Below are positions 48,694 to 57,488 of a stretch of 64,000 bases of DNA, one piece after another; the first letter of the stretch is position 1, and each line of letters opens with the position of its first letter. Source of the DNA: Pseudomonadota bacterium. Its GTDB lineage: Bacteria > Desulfobacterota > Desulfovibrionia > Desulfovibrionales > Desulfovibrionaceae. Both the position numbers and the translations under genes were made by a program. The notes beneath the pieces were generated by a model, which had not been told where the DNA came from, searched no databases, and worked only from the letters and a program-made list of their open reading frames with translations. The stretch is taken from positions 26,880 to 90,879 of the forward strand of contig JAEYDL010000012.1 in NCBI GenBank assembly GCA_023403845.1, written 5' to 3'.

Positions 48694-50043
48694 TCAGGAT
48701 TCCCGGCCGCCCCCCCCGCGACGGAACAGCCTGTCCTGCAGCTCGACCACCGTAGCCAGACCGTCGGGACCGGGGTGAAGAATGGGGCGGTAGCCAAGGC
48801 GTCTGGCCTGAGAAAGCCTGATGTCGTGCGCCGCGACGGGGCGAATCTGTCCGTTCAGATCCACCTCACCCCAAAGCACGGTGCGCTCGGGCAGAGGAAC
48901 GTCGTAAAAGGAAGACAGCATGGCGGCGACCAGCGCAAGATCCATCCCCGGTTCCTGCAGCTTCATCCCTCCGCCGATCTTGGCATAGATGTCCACCTGA
49001 CCGAAATTGAGCCGTAGACGTTTTTCCAGCACGGCGAGCAAAAGATGCAGTCTGTTCACGTCGAACCCCATGCCCGCGCGGCGGGGAATGGACAAATAGC
49101 TGCGCGTGACCAGCGCCTGCACCTCCACGGCCAGAGGCCGCTGGCCGTCCACGGCCATGACCACGGCCGTACCGCTGAGGCTGGCGTCGCGAGCTCCGAG
49201 AAAATAGGTAGAGGGGTCCTCCACGACTTCCAGTCCCTGCCTGGCCATCTGAAAGACCAGCAGCTCCTGATTCGGCCCGAAACGGTTCTTCAGCACCCTG
49301 AGCAGACGAAACATCTGTCGTCGGTCCCCTTCGAGGGACACGACGGTATCCACCATGTGCTCAAGCAGTCTTGGGCCGGCAAGCGTACCGTCCTTGGTCA
49401 CGTGCCCCACGAGAACCACGGTCGTTTTGCCGCTCTTGCAGGCCTCCACCACCTCCGTGGCCACGGCCCGCACCTGACTGACATTGCCGGGAAGCCCCTC
49501 GGCATTTTCCGAGGTCAGGGTCTGGACGGAATCGAGCACCAGCAGATCCGGAGTGCCCTCTCCCGTCAGCAGGGGCAACACGTCCTCTATCCGGGAAGTG
49601 GACAGAGCCAGCAGATTGTCATGAAGAACGCCGAGCCGCGCGCCCCGGTCCTTGATCTGGGGCAGAGACTCCTCACCGCTCACGTAAAGCACTACCTTGC
49701 CGGACGCAGCCACGGCTCCCGCCATCTGCAAAAGCAGCGTGGACTTGCCGATGCCAGGTTCCCCGCCCATCAGCAGGGCGCTGCCCGGCACCAGCCCCCG
49801 CCCCAGCACACGATCGAGCGCCTCAAGCCCGGTGCCGAAGGGTTCATGCCCGCGATCCTCCACTTCGCCAAGCCGGACGGCTCTCGCCGAACCGCCTCCC
49901 ACCGGGCGCTTGCGGACGCCGCTTCCGGATACGGCCGCCGGCTCGAGAGAATTCCAGGCCTTGCAGGTCGGACACTGTCCCCGCCATACGGCGGACTGCG
50001 CTCCACACTCGGAGCATACGTACGTTTCCCGGATCTTCGCCAT
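48694..50043 (-). CDS. radA: DNA repair protein RadA
   Basis: 449 residues. N-terminal zinc finger C10-x2-C13...C24-x2-C27, RecA-like ATPase (GGEPGIGKSTLLLQ), the RadA KNRFG motif and a C-terminal Lon-protease-like domain (LALVAAMLSSFYDVPLPERTVLWGEVDLNGQIR). It aids branch migration in recombination. ATG at 50043 follows GGAGG. Upstream of clpS by 53 bases. Confidence 0.96.
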   Translation of the reverse strand: MAKIRETYVCSECGAQSAVWRGQCPTCKAWNSLEPAAVSGSGVRKRPVGGGSARAVRLGEVEDRGHEPFGTGLEALDRVLGRGLVPGSALLMGGEPGIGKSTLLLQMAGAVAASGKVVLYVSGEESLPQIKDRGARLGVLHDNLLALSTSRIEDVLPLLTGEGTPDLLVLDSVQTLTSENAEGLPGNVSQVRAVATEVVEACKSGKTTVVLVGHVTKDGTLAGPRLLEHMVDTVVSLEGDRRQMFRLLRVLKNRFGPNQELLVFQMARQGLEVVEDPSTYFLGARDASLSGTAVVMAVDGQRPLAVEVQALVTRSYLSIPRRAGMGFDVNRLHLLLAVLEKRLRLNFGQVDIYAKIGGGMKLQEPGMDLALVAAMLSSFYDVPLPERTVLWGEVDLNGQIRPVAAHDIRLSQARRLGYRPILHPGPDGLATVVELQDRLFRRGGGGRES

Positions 50044-50196
50044 CGTGTTTCCTCCGTCGACCCACGCCGTTTCCGTATCCGCCGTTTCGGCGCCTTCCCT
50101 GACCCCGGCGGACCGGGGAAGACTATTAACCATCTTCCATTACAGGTAAAGGCGGCAATGAGCCTATCTTTATTGTATCTTTTTTCACGTAACAAC

Positions 50197-50221
50197 TTTT
50201 CGGCATGAAAAAGGCCGAAAA
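50197..50221. promoter_or_regulatory. Dyad 1 upstream of the acyl-CoA dehydrogenase operon
   Basis: TTTTCGGC (50197-50204), nine bases, GCCGAAAA (50214-50221). The same half-site recurs 60 bases downstream. Confidence 0.5.
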
Positions 50222-50276
50222 ACAGGAGACTGTTTGCTTGCTCAAAATCCGACAATATAGTTTTTTGTTCGCTATG

Positions 50277-50291
50277 GCCGAAATTTTCGGC
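50277..50291. promoter_or_regulatory. Dyad 2 upstream of the acyl-CoA dehydrogenase operon
   Basis: GCCGAAA, one base, TTTCGGC: a perfect 15-base palindrome sharing its half-site with dyad 1, 207 bases before the acyl-CoA dehydrogenase ATG. Confidence 0.5.
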
Positions 50292-50497
50292 ACACTTAAA
50301 GAGTAACTTATTTTTATTATTTATATTTTTTATCAAGAATCTTTCCTGTATTCACTCCTGAAAAATGAAAATCCGATTTTTCTCGAGAAAAAGGCTTGCA
50401 GAAATACTCTCCTGAGGCTACAACTCTTTTCGGAGTGTTGTGGCATTACGATTAATTGACAGAAAAATAACTTTTACTAGTTCGGGAGGTTGCTCTC

Positions 50498-51634
50498 ATG
50501 TTTCAACTTACTGAAGACCAGCAGATGATTAAGGACATGGTGCGGGAATTCGCTGAAAAGGAAGTGAAGCCCATCGCCGCCGAAATCGACAAGAACCATC
50601 GTTTCCCCAGCGAAAGCATCCCCAAGATGGCTGACCTCGGCATGTTCGGTCTGGCCACCCCCGAAGAACTCGGCGGCGCCGGCGGCGACTATCTGTCCTA
50701 CATCCTGGCTGTCGAAGAACTGAGCCGCGTGTGCGCCACGCACGGCGTCATCCTGTCCGCTCACGTGTCTCTCGGCATGTCCCCCATCAAGCAGTTCGGT
50801 ACCGAAGCCCAGAAGGCCAAGTACATTCCTGACCTCGCCTCCGGCAAGAAGCTCGCCGCCTTCGGTCTGACCGAACCCGGCGCCGGCACCGACGCTTCCG
50901 CTCAGAAGACCGTGGCCGTTCTGCAGGGCGACCACTATGTCGTCAACGGCTCCAAGGTGTTCATCACCAACGGCGCCGTGGCCGACACCTTCATCATCTT
51001 CGGCATGACCGATCCTTCCAAGGGCCTGAAGGGCATCTCCGCCTTCATCGTGGAAAAGAGCTTCCCCGGCTTTGAAGTGGGCCAGACCGAAGACAAGATG
51101 GGCATCTGCGCCTCCTCCACCACCGAACTGTTCTTCAAGGACATGATCGTCCCCGTTGAAAACCTGCTCGGCAAGGAAGGCGAAGGCTTCAAGATCGCCA
51201 TGCAGACCCTCGACGGCGGCCGCATCGGCATCGGCGCTCAGGCTCTCGGCATCGCTCAGGGCGCTCTCGAAGCTGCCATCGCCTACGCCAAGGAACGCGT
51301 GCAGTTCGGCAAGCCCATCGCTACGAAGCAGGGCATCCAGTGGATGCTGGCCGACATGGCCACCAAGGTCGAAGCCGCCCGTAACCTGGTTTACCAGGCT
51401 GCCCTCGCTCATGAATCCGGCAAGCGCTTCAGCCTCGACGCCGCCATGGCCAAGCTGTTCGCCGCTGAAACCGCTATGGAAGTTACCACCAAGGCCGTAC
51501 AGATCCACGGCGGCGTGGGCTACACCCGCAACTTCCCGGTCGAACGCATGATGCGCGACGCCAAGATCACCGAAATCTACGAAGGAACCAGCGAAGTTCA
51601 GCGCATGGTCATCTCTGGTAACATTCTTGCCTAA
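50498..51634 (+). CDS. Acyl-CoA dehydrogenase (short-chain/butyryl type)
   Basis: 378 residues. [24 protein letters not shown] start; [17 protein letters not shown] (FAD/substrate loop); [20 protein letters not shown]-terminal catalytic Glu362 in [10 protein letters not shown], the position used by short-chain enzymes. It oxidises acyl-CoA or reduces enoyl-CoA, with EtfAB as partner; etfB follows. Codon choice is strikingly uniform (GGC, GAA, AAG, CTG, GCC), as in highly expressed genes. ATG at 50498 has GGGAGG upstream. Confidence 0.95.
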   Translation: MFQLTEDQQMIKDMVREFAEKEVKPIAAEIDKNHRFPSESIPKMADLGMFGLATPEELGGAGGDYLSYILAVEELSRVCATHGVILSAHVSLGMSPIKQFGTEAQKAKYIPDLASGKKLAAFGLTEPGAGTDASAQKTVAVLQGDHYVVNGSKVFITNGAVADTFIIFGMTDPSKGLKGISAFIVEKSFPGFEVGQTEDKMGICASSTTELFFKDMIVPVENLLGKEGEGFKIAMQTLDGGRIGIGAQALGIAQGALEAAIAYAKERVQFGKPIATKQGIQWMLADMATKVEAARNLVYQAALAHESGKRFSLDAAMAKLFAAETAMEVTTKAVQIHGGVGYTRNFPVERMMRDAKITEIYEGTSEVQRMVISGNILA

Positions 51635-51696
51635 GACCTACTGAAGCAGGCCTCCCTGTTTCTCTGGAATCAGGCCCTGGATCACTTGTACCAAAA

Positions 51697-51734
51697 CAGG
51701 GCGCCCGATGGACGATCGTTCATCGGGTGCCCTG
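51697..51734 (+). other. Hairpin between acyl-CoA dehydrogenase and etfB
   Basis: CAGGGCGCCCGATG (51697-51710) pairs with CATCGGGTGCCCTG (51721-51734), with one G-T pair. There is no T-run, so it is more likely a stability or processing element than a terminator. Confidence 0.55.
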
Positions 51735-51792
51735 CATACTCCACCTCTGCCGATTGCGCTTTCGCAAATCGGTAACGTGCTGGTGAGGAAAC

Positions 51793-52572
51793 ATGAAGAA
51801 GGTAGTTGTTTGCTACAAATGGCTTCTGGACGATGCGGACATCCGCGTCAACGACAGCAATCGCCAGCTGGACACCAGCAAGGCGAAGTTCAAAGTCAAT
51901 GAATACGACCGCAACGCCATCGAAGCCGGCGTGCAGCTGAAGGCCGCCGCCGGGTGCGAACTCGTGGGCGTGACCTGCGGCACCGCCACCAAGGACTCCA
52001 CCAAGGACGCCCTTTCCCGCGGCCTTGACTCCGTGACCTATCTGAACGCCGCCGCCCTGGCCGACGCCGACAGCCGCGCCACCGCCAAGGTGCTCGCCGC
52101 CATGATCAAGAGCCTCGACGCCGACGTGGTCATCTGCAGCGAAGGTTCGAGCGACGAATATGCCCAGCAGACCAGCTCCCGTCTGGCCGCCATGCTCGGC
52201 TACGCCTCCGTCTCCTTCGCCCACTCCATCGAAGTGGCCGGCGACACCCTGAAGATCGGCCGCAAGCTGGACGACGGCATGGAAAATGTCGAAGTGACCG
52301 GTCCCGTGGTCATCTCCGTGGTGCCCGACATCAACGAAGCCCCCATCCCCAGCGTGAAGCAGATCCTCGGCGCCAAGAAGAAGCCCGCCAATGAAGTGGA
52401 CCTCGCCGCCCTCGGTCTTTCCGACGCCGACATCGCTCCTCAGCTGAAGACCGTGAGCGTGCTCGCTCCTGTCGTTTCCCGTAAGGCCATTCGCCTGAAC
52501 GCCGGCGACGTAACCGTTGCCGCCGCCGCTGCCGATCTGGTGAAGAAGCTTGCCGCTGATGGCGTTCTGTAA
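51793..52572 (+). CDS. etfB: Electron transfer flavoprotein beta subunit (FixA-like)
   Basis: 259 residues. MKKVVVCYKWLLDDADIRV start, NEYDRNAIEAG, the CSEGSSDEYAQQTSSRLAAMLG segment, and ATP/AMP- or FAD-binding features of the FixA/YdiQ group. Forms a heterodimer with EtfA downstream. GAGGAAAC ribosome site. Confidence 0.95.
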   Translation: MKKVVVCYKWLLDDADIRVNDSNRQLDTSKAKFKVNEYDRNAIEAGVQLKAAAGCELVGVTCGTATKDSTKDALSRGLDSVTYLNAAALADADSRATAKVLAAMIKSLDADVVICSEGSSDEYAQQTSSRLAAMLGYASVSFAHSIEVAGDTLKIGRKLDDGMENVEVTGPVVISVVPDINEAPIPSVKQILGAKKKPANEVDLAALGLSDADIAPQLKTVSVLAPVVSRKAIRLNAGDVTVAAAAADLVKKLAADGVL

Positions 52573-52597
52573 AGCTAGTTGTTAGGGAGAAATACTG

Positions 52598-53533
52598 ATG
52601 AACGTATGGGTTATCGCCGAAACGTCCGCCCTTGCTACGGAACTCGTGAGTGGCGCTAAAACGATTACCAATGGTGCCGCCGAAGTGACCGCCTTTGTGG
52701 GCGGCGACGAACTCGCCGGCAAACATGTTGCGGCCTGCGGCGCCTCCAAGGTGACCGCCATGCCTCTGCTTTCCAACGTCATGTGGGAAGACTATACCCC
52801 GGCTCTGGTTGAAAAGGCCAAGGCCGACGCTCCTGCCCTGATCCTCGTCGGCGCCACCAAGCGCGGCAAGGACATGGCCGCTCAGATCGCCGCCCTGCTC
52901 GACGCTCCCTGCGTCTCCGACGGCAAGGTCGAGTCCATTGATGGCGGCACCATGACCGTGACCCGCATGATCTACGGCGGTCTGGCCGTCAAGACGCAGA
53001 CCACCACCGCTTCCACCGTGATCGTCACCGTGGCCCCCAAGTGCTACGAACCCCTGCCGGAAGATCCTTCCTGCACGATCGCCACTGAAATCATGCCCGC
53101 TCCCGCCGCCTCCAAGGTTGCGGTGACCGGTCGCGAACCCAAGGTTTCCAGCGGCGTGAACCTGTGCGACGCCAACGCCGTCGTCGCCATCGGTCGCGGT
53201 TTCGTGGAAAAGGACGAAGTCAAGCTGGCTGAAGATCTCGCCAAGGCTGCGGGTGCCGAAATGGCCTGCTCCCGTCCTATCGCCGAATTCTTCAAGTGGA
53301 TGCCTGAAGAAGCCTACATCGGCATTTCCGGTCAGATCATCAAGCCGCAGCTGTACATTGCCGCCGGCATCTCCGGTCAGGCTCAGCACATCTCCGGCAT
53401 GCGCGACTCCAAGATCGTCGTGAGCGTGAACAAGGACGAAAACGCCCCCATGAACGCTCAGTCCGACTACTACATCGTCGGCGACATCAAGGAAGTTCTG
53501 CCTGCTCTGACCAAGGCGTTCAGCGAACGCTAA
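52598..53533 (+). CDS. etfA: Electron transfer flavoprotein alpha subunit (FixB-like)
   Basis: 311 residues. N-terminal Etf fold and C-terminal FAD domain: VVAIGRGF, CSRPIAEFFKWMPEEAYIGISGQIIKPQLYIAAGISGQAQHISGM, and VNKDENAPMNAQSDYYIVGD. The YIGISG(Q)xxKP form matches FixB/YdiR/CaiE rather than housekeeping ETF. AGGGAGA ribosome site, 25 bases after etfB. Confidence 0.95.
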   Translation: MNVWVIAETSALATELVSGAKTITNGAAEVTAFVGGDELAGKHVAACGASKVTAMPLLSNVMWEDYTPALVEKAKADAPALILVGATKRGKDMAAQIAALLDAPCVSDGKVESIDGGTMTVTRMIYGGLAVKTQTTTASTVIVTVAPKCYEPLPEDPSCTIATEIMPAPAASKVAVTGREPKVSSGVNLCDANAVVAIGRGFVEKDEVKLAEDLAKAAGAEMACSRPIAEFFKWMPEEAYIGISGQIIKPQLYIAAGISGQAQHISGMRDSKIVVSVNKDENAPMNAQSDYYIVGDIKEVLPALTKAFSER

Positions 53534-53731
53534 GCCGTCTTCGGGAAGACCGCCGGGGCTGCTGAGGCCCCGTTTCAACCCCCTTCCGCCATCGCACACG
53601 CCGCAAGGGCCGCGGTGACGGAAGGGGGTCGCGAACTTCCCCGACAAAGGACGTTTTACCCCCGGGAGTCCAGTTTTTCAGACTCCCCAAACCAGACACA
53701 ACACCCCCTCACGGGGAGCAAGGGGCATTCT

Positions 53732-55021
53732 ATGGCCGATTATGATGCTATAGTTGTCGGGGCCGGTCTGGCCGGCAGCACGGCCGCTTACTGCATGGCC
53801 AAAGCCGGGCTCAGCGTGCTGATTCTCGAACGGGGCGACACCGCTGGCTCCAAGAACGTAACGGGTGGTCGCCTTTACGGTCACAGCCTGGAACGGGTCA
53901 TCCCCGGCTTTGCCAAGGAAGCGCCGATCGAACGCGTGGTCACGCGTGAAGTCATCTCCATGATGACGGAAGACAGCTGCTTCAATATCGATTTTCAGTC
54001 TTCCAAATTTGCGGGCAACCCCCTCGGCGAATCCTACACCGTCCTGCGCGCCGAATTCGACGCATGGCTGACGGAAAAGGCCGAGGAAGCCGGCTGCGAC
54101 GTGGTCTGTCCCGCCCGCGTGGACGATTTCATGATGGAAGACGGCAAGCTCGTAGGCGTCATCGCCGGTGAGGATGAACTCACCGCCGACGTCGTCATCC
54201 TCGCCGACGGCGTGAACAGCCTTCTCGCCCAGAAGCTGGGCATGAAGAAGGAGCTGAATCCGCATGAAGTGGCCGTGGGCGCCAAGGAAATCATCGAACT
54301 TCCCGAAGACGTCATCAACGCCCGCTTCGGCCTGAATCCCGGCGAAGGCATGGCCCGTCTCTGCGCCGGCATGCCTTCCGACGGCATGGTCGGCGGCGGC
54401 TTCATCTACACCAACAAGCAGAGCATCAGCATCGGTCTCGTGGTAACCGTCGCGGAACTGACCCGCGCCCAGAACCGCGTTCCCGACATGCTGGAAGCCT
54501 TCAAGCAGCATCCCTCGATCCGTCCCTTCCTCGAAGGCGGCAAGACCGTGGAATACTCTGCGCATCTGGTGCCCGAAGGCGGCCTGAAGATGATGCCCGA
54601 GATCGTGCGTGACAACCTGCTCGTGGCCGGCGACGCCGCCGGGTTCTGCCTGAACCTCGGCTATACCGTGCGCGGCATGGATCTGGCCATCGCTTCCGGC
54701 GAAATGGCCGCCAAGGCAGTCATCGAAGCCAAGGGCAAGAACGACTTCTCCGCGGCCGGTCTCGCCAGCTACAAGACGCTGCTTGAAGAAAGCTTCGTCA
54801 TCAAGGATATGCAGACGCACCGCAAGGCGCCCGACTTCATCGAACACACCTCCCGCGTGTACAATGAATACCCCAAGATGGTCGAATCCATGTTCTATGA
54901 CATGTTCACCGTCAACGGTACGCCTTCTCAGCTGACGTTCAAGAAGTTGTTCCCCCATATTCGGAAAGCCGGCTTCCTCAACCTCGCGAAGGATGGCTGG
55001 AAAGGACTGGGTGCCATATGA
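53732..55021 (+). CDS. fixC: FixC-type flavoprotein (ETF:quinone oxidoreductase-like)
   Basis: 429 residues. N-terminal dinucleotide-binding VVGAGLAGSTAAYCMAKAG, then GRLYGHSLERVIPGF and ADGVNSLLAQKLG, and the GDAAGFCLNLGYTVRGMDLAIASGEMAAKA block of FixC/YdiS. It receives electrons from EtfAB/FixAB and works with FixX at the membrane. ATG at 53732; overlaps fixX as ATGA. Confidence 0.95.
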   Translation: MADYDAIVVGAGLAGSTAAYCMAKAGLSVLILERGDTAGSKNVTGGRLYGHSLERVIPGFAKEAPIERVVTREVISMMTEDSCFNIDFQSSKFAGNPLGESYTVLRAEFDAWLTEKAEEAGCDVVCPARVDDFMMEDGKLVGVIAGEDELTADVVILADGVNSLLAQKLGMKKELNPHEVAVGAKEIIELPEDVINARFGLNPGEGMARLCAGMPSDGMVGGGFIYTNKQSISIGLVVTVAELTRAQNRVPDMLEAFKQHPSIRPFLEGGKTVEYSAHLVPEGGLKMMPEIVRDNLLVAGDAAGFCLNLGYTVRGMDLAIASGEMAAKAVIEAKGKNDFSAAGLASYKTLLEESFVIKDMQTHRKAPDFIEHTSRVYNEYPKMVESMFYDMFTVNGTPSQLTFKKLFPHIRKAGFLNLAKDGWKGLGAI

Positions 55022-55305
55022 GCATGAGCATTGAACAGAAGTTGTCTCTCAACAAGTTCGTTGTTGACGAAGGCAACCCGCACATCATCGTCCATCAGGA
55101 AAAGCTCGACGATGCCACCATCAAGACTCTGACCAAGGGGTGCCCGGCCGGGCTGTACACCCTGAATGAAAAGGGCCAGCTTGTCTTTGAAGTGGCCGGC
55201 TGCCTTGAATGCGGCACCTGCCGCGTCATTTGCGCACATAAGCCCGGCGGAATGGAATGGAACCATCCCAATCCGTCCTTCGGGGTCATGTACCGCTTCG
55301 GCTAG
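55018..55305 (+). CDS. fixX: FixX-type ferredoxin-like protein
   Basis: 95 residues. C42 in GCPAGLY, and C62-x2-C65-x2-C68 with C72 (GCLECGTCRVIC), giving the single Fe-S cluster site of FixX/YdiT. It is the last gene of the operon, translationally coupled to fixC, and presumably relays electrons to quinone or another acceptor. Confidence 0.95.
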   Translation: MSMSIEQKLSLNKFVVDEGNPHIIVHQEKLDDATIKTLTKGCPAGLYTLNEKGQLVFEVAGCLECGTCRVICAHKPGGMEWNHPNPSFGVMYRFG

Positions 55306-55326
55306 ACCGAAACAGACGTTTCCCCC

Positions 55327-55360
55327 GTCCCCCCGGAATACATTCCGGGGGGACTTTTTT
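55327..55360 (+). terminator. fixX: fixX terminator
   Basis: GTCCCCCCGGAAT (55327-55339) pairs perfectly with ATTCCGGGGGGAC (55342-55354), followed by six T, 21 bases after the stop. Confidence 0.92.
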
Positions 55361-56047
55361 ATGGGGCGGTCTCACCCTTGACGAAATATTCTTCAAGGAC
55401 GATCCCATTCTCTCCCCTCCGGAAAATCCACCTTGCCGTAAAAACAGTTCCGGCTTCCGAACAGAACGTGCAGGAGACAGAGCAGAACATCTCAAGTGCG
55501 CTGGATGCGTCTCGCGTCGACGGCGAACTTTCGGCGCAGCGCGATCGGCCCCGCACGGGGCCGGGGCCGATCCGGTTTTACAGCACAATAACAATGCAGG
55601 ATATTTTGAATATTTCTTCAATGTTTCAATCCGCAGTCGCCCCATCCGCCGACTGACTCCGCACCGACGGACAGGGGTCGGGCGGCCCTCCCTGAAGGGA
55701 GGAATTACGGAAAAGGATTTCATCGGCTTCGCCGTCTTGTCAACTCCTCTTTTCCCTGAAGGGGGAGGTTTCCGCAAAGGTATTTTTGATAAAGGCTGAA
55801 AGCAGGAAGAGTGTTCTTTCCCCTCTCCCTGAAATGTCATGACCAAAGGCAGTCAGTTCCCACGCCGAAGTCGATGATCGGGCCTGCAAAGAGGAAACCG
55901 GGGGATGCCGCACCGTGGGAGGACAGAACACCTGAAAGAAGTCGCCGCACGACGCGCTGTTCTGCCCCGCCTGACGAGAAATTGTCGGCCTGCCGATCGA
56001 CGTTTCACCGGGAACAATCCGGATCATGGTCTGGAACATCGCATACC

Positions 56048-56075
56048 AAAAAAGGAAGGTTTCCCTTCCTTTTTT
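56048..56075. terminator. Orphan terminator hairpin
   Basis: AAAAAAGGAAGG (56048-56059) pairs with CCTTCCTTTTTT (56064-56075). It lies about 110 bases from the radical SAM gene stop and may serve it, or an unannotated plus-strand RNA. Confidence 0.65.
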
Positions 56076-56182
56076 GACGGTTCCCTTTCCGGAGTCCGCT
56101 GCGACGCCCCACGAACCCGTCCGGTCGTCCGGCACGCGTGGGAACTGCCCTTCGCGCGCCCGCAGACCGGATGGGACTCCGC

Positions 56183-57085
56183 CTAGAGAGCGCGATACCA
56201 CTCGGGCTTGAGCGCTATCTCGCCGTTGATGGCCGCGTCAATGGTCCGCAACGCGGCCTCTTTCCCTTCAGGGTAGGAAATCTTGAGCGGCAGGTAATTT
56301 GAAGCATGGTTCGAACGGAACAGTCCATGGGTCAGGTCCGTATGGGCCACCATCTCCCGCAGCTCAAGCATCAGCTCATGGGGCGAAGGCATGACGAACT
56401 CTCCCCGGGCCTGCTGATCCGCCAGCGGCGTGCGCGGCATGACGATGACGGACAGCGCGCCCACATAGGACGGATCCATCTCGGTCAGCACCCGGCCCGT
56501 TTCACGTGCATGCACCAGCGAGCGTTCCCGTCCGCCAATGCCGAGCAACACGGTTACCGATGCGGCGATACCGGCATCCTCAAGGCGGCGTCCCTCACGG
56601 ATAAGCTGCTCGGCGGTCGACCCCTTGCAGATGCGCTTCAGCGTCACGTCATCACCGCTTTCCACACCGAGATAGGCGATGCCCAGCCCAAGCCGGGCCA
56701 GTTCGCGCAGGTCGGCATCGGACTTGGCCCGGATGCTCTTGCCGTTGGCGTACAATCCCACGCGGGTCACCCAGGGCAACTTTTCCCTGATCTGCTCCAG
56801 CGTCCAGACCAGACGCTTCTGCGGCATGATCAGGGCGTCTCCGTCCATCAAGAACACGCGGGATTGCCGCCGGCAGTATTTGGACGCGAATGCCAGGTCC
56901 TTCAGAATGGTTTCCTGCGGTTTGATGGCGAACGGTCGCTTGTCGCGGTAAGCGTTGCAGAACGCGCACTTGTTATGCGAACAGCCGAGCGTGGCCTGTA
57001 TAAGGATGCTGTCATGCTCGCTCGGGGGCCGCATGAGATTCCCCTGATAGTCAAACCCTTCGGGTTCCAGGTCAAAAAGAGACAT
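56183..57085 (-). CDS. Radical SAM protein with CX4CX2C motif
   Basis: 300 residues. Fe-S motif C35-x4-C40-x2-C43 (GCSHNKCAFC), one residue longer than the usual CX3CX2C. It is followed by DGDALIMPQKRL, YLGVESGDDVTLKRICKG and GIGGRERS typical of Elp3/coproporphyrinogen-type radical SAM proteins. This spacing occurs in a subgroup of unassigned radical SAM proteins. ATG at 57085 has GGAGG upstream; the frame further upstream (to 57238) crosses the promoter. Stands alone; reaction unknown. Confidence 0.88.
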   Translation of the reverse strand: MSLFDLEPEGFDYQGNLMRPPSEHDSILIQATLGCSHNKCAFCNAYRDKRPFAIKPQETILKDLAFASKYCRRQSRVFLMDGDALIMPQKRLVWTLEQIREKLPWVTRVGLYANGKSIRAKSDADLRELARLGLGIAYLGVESGDDVTLKRICKGSTAEQLIREGRRLEDAGIAASVTVLLGIGGRERSLVHARETGRVLTEMDPSYVGALSVIVMPRTPLADQQARGEFVMPSPHELMLELREMVAHTDLTHGLFRSNHASNYLPLKISYPEGKEAALRTIDAAINGEIALKPEWYRAL

Positions 57086-57488
57086 GATTCCTCCATATAA
57101 AAACCAATGCTGATCTGAATAGTAATGTATATTGTCAAACATAATTTGACAAGAGCAAACAAAGAACGATTTTTGCATTCCCCGCAGACAATATTTCCGA
57201 CTGTCCGCCATCCCGGGACGGCGGGCCTTCGGTAACATGCGTACCGCTCTTCCCCTCCCCTTTCATCACGTATGAACCCCACGGTCCAGGCACCCTCCTC
57301 CATCCGCTTCCAGAGAAGCGTGCCCGAAAGCAGAAGAGCGCCCCGACCATGCCTTGTGATCCGGCTCATGGCGACTGATCCGGCCAGCAAACAAAGACAG
57401 CCCGTTCGAGAAACAGATCAAATGCTCCTGCACAGTTACCGCGGGGAGGTTTCCCATGCCCCGAGCAACCTTTTCCGCGCTCCGGGCG
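57086..57488. other. Promoter region of the radical SAM gene
   Basis: 403 bases between the potassium channel 3' end and the radical SAM gene. Apart from the promoter/dyad at 57124-57152, only shadow frames. Confidence 0.45.
57124..57152 (-). promoter_or_regulatory. Promoter with a perfect dyad
   Basis: On the minus strand, TTGTCA, 17 bases, TACATT. TTGTCAAA (57132-57139) and TTTGACAA (57145-57152) form a perfect 8-bp inverted repeat with a five-base spacer over the -35 and spacer, a typical repressor site. Confidence 0.55.

Larger units (their letters stand above)
50044..50497. other. A+T-rich divergent region radA / acyl-CoA dehydrogenase
   Basis: 454 bases with no gene. It contains two TTTCGGC/GCCGAAA dyads and very A+T-rich DNA (50310-50340), as expected of a strong or regulated promoter. 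TTGACA at 50456-50461 is the best -35 candidate, with no good -10. Confidence 0.5.
55306..56182. other. Long intergenic region with several hairpins
   Basis: 877 bases with no credible gene. It holds the fixX terminator, a G+C stem near 55545-55565 (GGCCCCGCACGGGGCC), a stem CCTCCCTGAAGGGAGG (about 55688-55703) echoed by CCCTGAAGGGGGAGG (about 55754-55769), and a terminator at 56048-56075 belonging to no annotated gene. A small RNA or a repeat element is possible. Confidence 0.4.

Noticed and set aside
55286..55846. 186-codon minus-strand frame
   Set aside because: Passes through the fixX terminator and hairpin repeats; looks like translated repeat DNA.
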